From JBBRHH01 sp038222915 (GTDB taxonomy: Bacteria > Planctomycetota > Phycisphaerae > Tepidisphaerales > Tepidisphaeraceae): 7,373 bases of DNA. Position numbers and translations under genes: made by a program. A model generated the notes under the pieces. The model was given only the letters and a program-made list of their open reading frames with translations, had not been told where the DNA came from and searched no databases. This document shows positions 5,969-7,373 of this stretch, piece by piece (the first letter of the stretch is position 1; every line of letters starts with the position of its first letter). The stretch is taken from positions 1-7,373 of the forward strand of contig JBBRHH010000300.1 of assembly GCA_038222915.1 (NCBI GenBank), in the 5' to 3' direction.

Positions 5969-6922
5969 GCCAAAGTCCGCAAAGCCGTTATTGCCGCCGC
6001 CGGCCGGGGGACCCGCCAGTATCCCGCGTCCACCGCGGTGCAGAAGGAAATGTTCCCGCTGGTCGATCGCGACGGCCTGCCCAAGCCCGTCCTGCAGATC
6101 ATTGGCGAAGAGGCGATCGAGTCCGGCATCGAGGAAATCTGCATCATCACCCAGCCGGGCGAGACCGATCTCTATCGCGAGTATTTCAAACGCCTCGATG
6201 ACGACACCGCCAAGTCGTTTCGCGGCAAGGATTGGGCCATTCTCGAATCCGAAAAGCTCGGGGCGTTTGGCGAACGTCTTCATTTTGCCGAGCAACAATC
6301 CCCCGAAGGATTTGGCCACGCCGTTTTCCAAGCGCGGGAATTTGTCGGCGATGAGCCGTTTCTTCTCCTGCTCGGCGATCATGTGTACATCAGCGACATC
6401 AAAGACCGCTGCGCCCGGCAACTCATCCGCGTCTTTGAGCAATACATGCTGGAGGCCGTGACCGGGGTTCAGCCGACTCTGGAACGCCATCTTCACCTCT
6501 TCGGAACAATTCGCGGCAATCCGATTGAGCCGGCGCGGGGGATTTACAAGGCCGAGTTAATTGTCGAAAAGCCGGGCATTGAGCTTGCGCGCGAGCAGTT
6601 GGCGACGCCGGGCTTGCCGGCCGGGAATTATCTGGCTCATTTCGGCATGCACGTGTTCTCGCCGAAGATTTTCGATTCGCTGGAATATCTGATCAGGAAT
6701 AACATCCGCGAAAAGGGGGAGATCCAGTTGACGGCCGCCCAGGAACATTTCCGCCAGCACACCGAAAAGTACTGGGTGGTGGTCACGCAGGGTCAGCGAT
6801 ACGACACGGGGATTCCGTACGGTTTAATGGAAACGCAATTGGCCTTGGCGCTCAATGGGATTCACCGCACCGAGATCTGCGAAGCAATCGCGCGGATTCT
6901 GGCGATGCAGGTGAAAAGCTGA
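5966..6922 (+). CDS. galU: GalU-like UTP-glucose-1-phosphate uridylyltransferase
   Basis: This predicted cytosolic enzyme makes UDP-glucose from UTP and glucose 1-phosphate for polysaccharide and envelope synthesis. The 318 residues follow the GalU nucleotidyltransferase order: KAVIAAAGRGTRQYPAS (6-22), the nucleotide-binding G-x-G-T-R loop (13-17), VQKEMFPLVD with the catalytic-type lysine Lys27 (25-34), EGFGHAV (114-120), LLLGDHVY in the metal-binding position (134-141), VEKP (200-203), GMHVFSP (227-233), GEIQLTAA (251-258) and YDTGIPYG (279-286). It is slightly longer than E. coli GalU. It carries a short GLPKP insertion (37-41) after the first loop and Gln in place of the usual proline before Lys27. 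A different sugar or base specificity is therefore possible, and the symbol is a best fit. It starts at TTG 5966 and ends before a strong terminator, so it is probably transcribed alone. Confidence 0.85.
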   Translation: MAKVRKAVIAAAGRGTRQYPASTAVQKEMFPLVDRDGLPKPVLQIIGEEAIESGIEEICIITQPGETDLYREYFKRLDDDTAKSFRGKDWAILESEKLGAFGERLHFAEQQSPEGFGHAVFQAREFVGDEPFLLLLGDHVYISDIKDRCARQLIRVFEQYMLEAVTGVQPTLERHLHLFGTIRGNPIEPARGIYKAELIVEKPGIELAREQLATPGLPAGNYLAHFGMHVFSPKIFDSLEYLIRNNIREKGEIQLTAAQEHFRQHTEKYWVVVTQGQRYDTGIPYGLMETQLALALNGIHRTEICEAIARILAMQVKS

Positions 6923-6933
6923 GCATCAACAGG

Positions 6934-6976
6934 AACGGACCGGCCTCATTTCGAAGGCCGGCCCGTTGTTTGTTTT
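6934..6976 (+). terminator. Rho-independent terminator of the GalU-like gene
   Basis: AACGG-A-CCGGCCT (6934-6946) pairs with AGGCCGG-C-CCGTT (6955-6967) around an 8-base loop, giving a GC-rich 12-bp stem with one A/C mismatch. The stem runs into TTGTTTGTTTT. It begins 11 bases after the stop codon. On the minus strand only a weak T-containing stretch follows the hairpin, so termination of the opposing PEP-CTERM gene by the same element is possible but less certain. Confidence 0.88.
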
Positions 6977-6996
6977 GAAATGCTCCGCTGGTCGGA

Positions 6997-7350
6997 TTAT
7001 TTCCGGCGCCGCTTGAGGCCGAGCAAACCGCCCAGAAGCAGAAGGCTCATGGACGCAGGTTCCGGAACGACGGCGAATTCGCTGTTGTGATCGACAACGG
7101 CCCAGACGGTGTGCGTTGCGGTGTCGACGCCCCAGCTTCCCAGGTAGTTGCCAACGTTGCTGTCGTTAATCGGTATGCCGCCATTGATCGAATTGTCGGC
7201 CGCGAACGTATCCCAACTGCCCTGATAGTTGGGGATCACAGTGCTTCCACTCCCAATATCCTCGTTGACGGCGTTCACCCAGAGCGGGCTGACGCCGTTG
7301 AAGCCGTTGGGATCGAGAGACGCGAGATACAGTTCTCCGTGCGTTGCGGC
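6997..7350 (-). CDS. C-terminal part of a PEP-CTERM sorted surface protein, 5' end interrupted
   Basis: The minus-strand frame ends in a textbook PEP-CTERM signal: VPEPASMSLLLLGGLLG followed by LKRRRK, that is a VPEP motif, a membrane segment and a basic tail, then TAA at 6997. Such tags are recognised by an exosortase, which cleaves and anchors or releases the protein at the surface, usually with exopolysaccharide genes in the genome. The sequence upstream (GELYLASLDPNGFNGVSPLW, NEDIGSGSTVIPNYQGSWD) reads like the middle of a longer protein with low lysine and cysteine content. The frame has an in-frame TAA at 7351-7353, 20 bases from the edge, and no ATG. A GTG at 7278 could start a 93-residue protein, but it has no ribosome site and would lack a signal peptide. 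A frameshift or pseudogene is more likely. Confidence 0.65.
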   Translation of the reverse strand, partial: AATHGELYLASLDPNGFNGVSPLWVNAVNEDIGSGSTVIPNYQGSWDTFAADNSINGGIPINDSNVGNYLGSWGVDTATHTVWAVVDHNSEFAVVPEPASMSLLLLGGLLGLKRRRK

Positions 7351-7373
7351 TTAAAGTTCCCCGCCTGGCGCGC

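Noticed and set aside
5939..6496. Minus-strand open frame of 185 codons across the GalU-like gene
   Set aside because: It is a shadow of the nucleotidyltransferase frame and has no ribosome site or recognised domain.
1..7373. CRISPR array, tRNA, rRNA, transposase or phage integration site
   Set aside because: No regularly spaced repeats, RNA-gene signatures, transposase-like proteins or terminal inverted repeats with target duplications were seen.

Overview
This window looks like chromosomal DNA from a GC-rich Gram-negative bacterium, most likely a member of the Planctomycetota or a related PVC lineage. That is an inference. It rests on a PEP-CTERM-tagged protein, a secreted parallel beta-helix protein with an Fn3-like front end, and a quinolinate synthase with a long-form N-terminus. 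No rRNA, tRNA, CRISPR array or insertion sequence was seen. Nine protein-coding regions fill almost all of the window, and every intergenic gap is under about 200 bases.

Left part (1-2499): nadA (quinolinate synthase, de novo NAD synthesis) runs leftward off the edge. Diverging from it across a 115-base gap is a rightward run of three genes: a thioredoxin-fold redoxin, a class III sirtuin (NAD-dependent deacylase), and a small protein resembling the DUF3052 family. The redoxin and sirtuin genes are 20 bases apart and each has a strong GGAGG ribosome site. An NAD-making gene therefore sits back to back with an NAD-consuming one.

Middle part (2500-3987): a leftward gene of unknown function ends exactly against the DUF3052-like gene, with both stop codons inside one TGATCA. 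Diverging from it is a second unknown gene, whose stop codon overlaps the start of a YjbQ/UPF0047 gene (TGATG).

Right part (4027-7373): a long leftward gene encodes a secreted right-handed beta-helix protein. It converges on yjbQ, and the two gene ends form a perfect 11-bp inverted repeat. Across a 175-base gap that carries 11-bp-spaced direct repeats lies a rightward GalU-like sugar nucleotidyltransferase gene. It starts with TTG and ends in a clear rho-independent terminator. The right edge holds the C-terminal part of a PEP-CTERM protein on the minus strand, whose frame is interrupted by a stop codon 20 bases from the edge.

The right-hand genes suggest envelope and extracellular polysaccharide biology: UDP-sugar supply, a secreted beta-helix protein and a sorted surface protein. 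I see no clear evidence of a previously undescribed multi-gene system. The most unusual items are the two unknown genes, the symmetric convergent gene ends, the 11-bp repeats and the interrupted PEP-CTERM gene.
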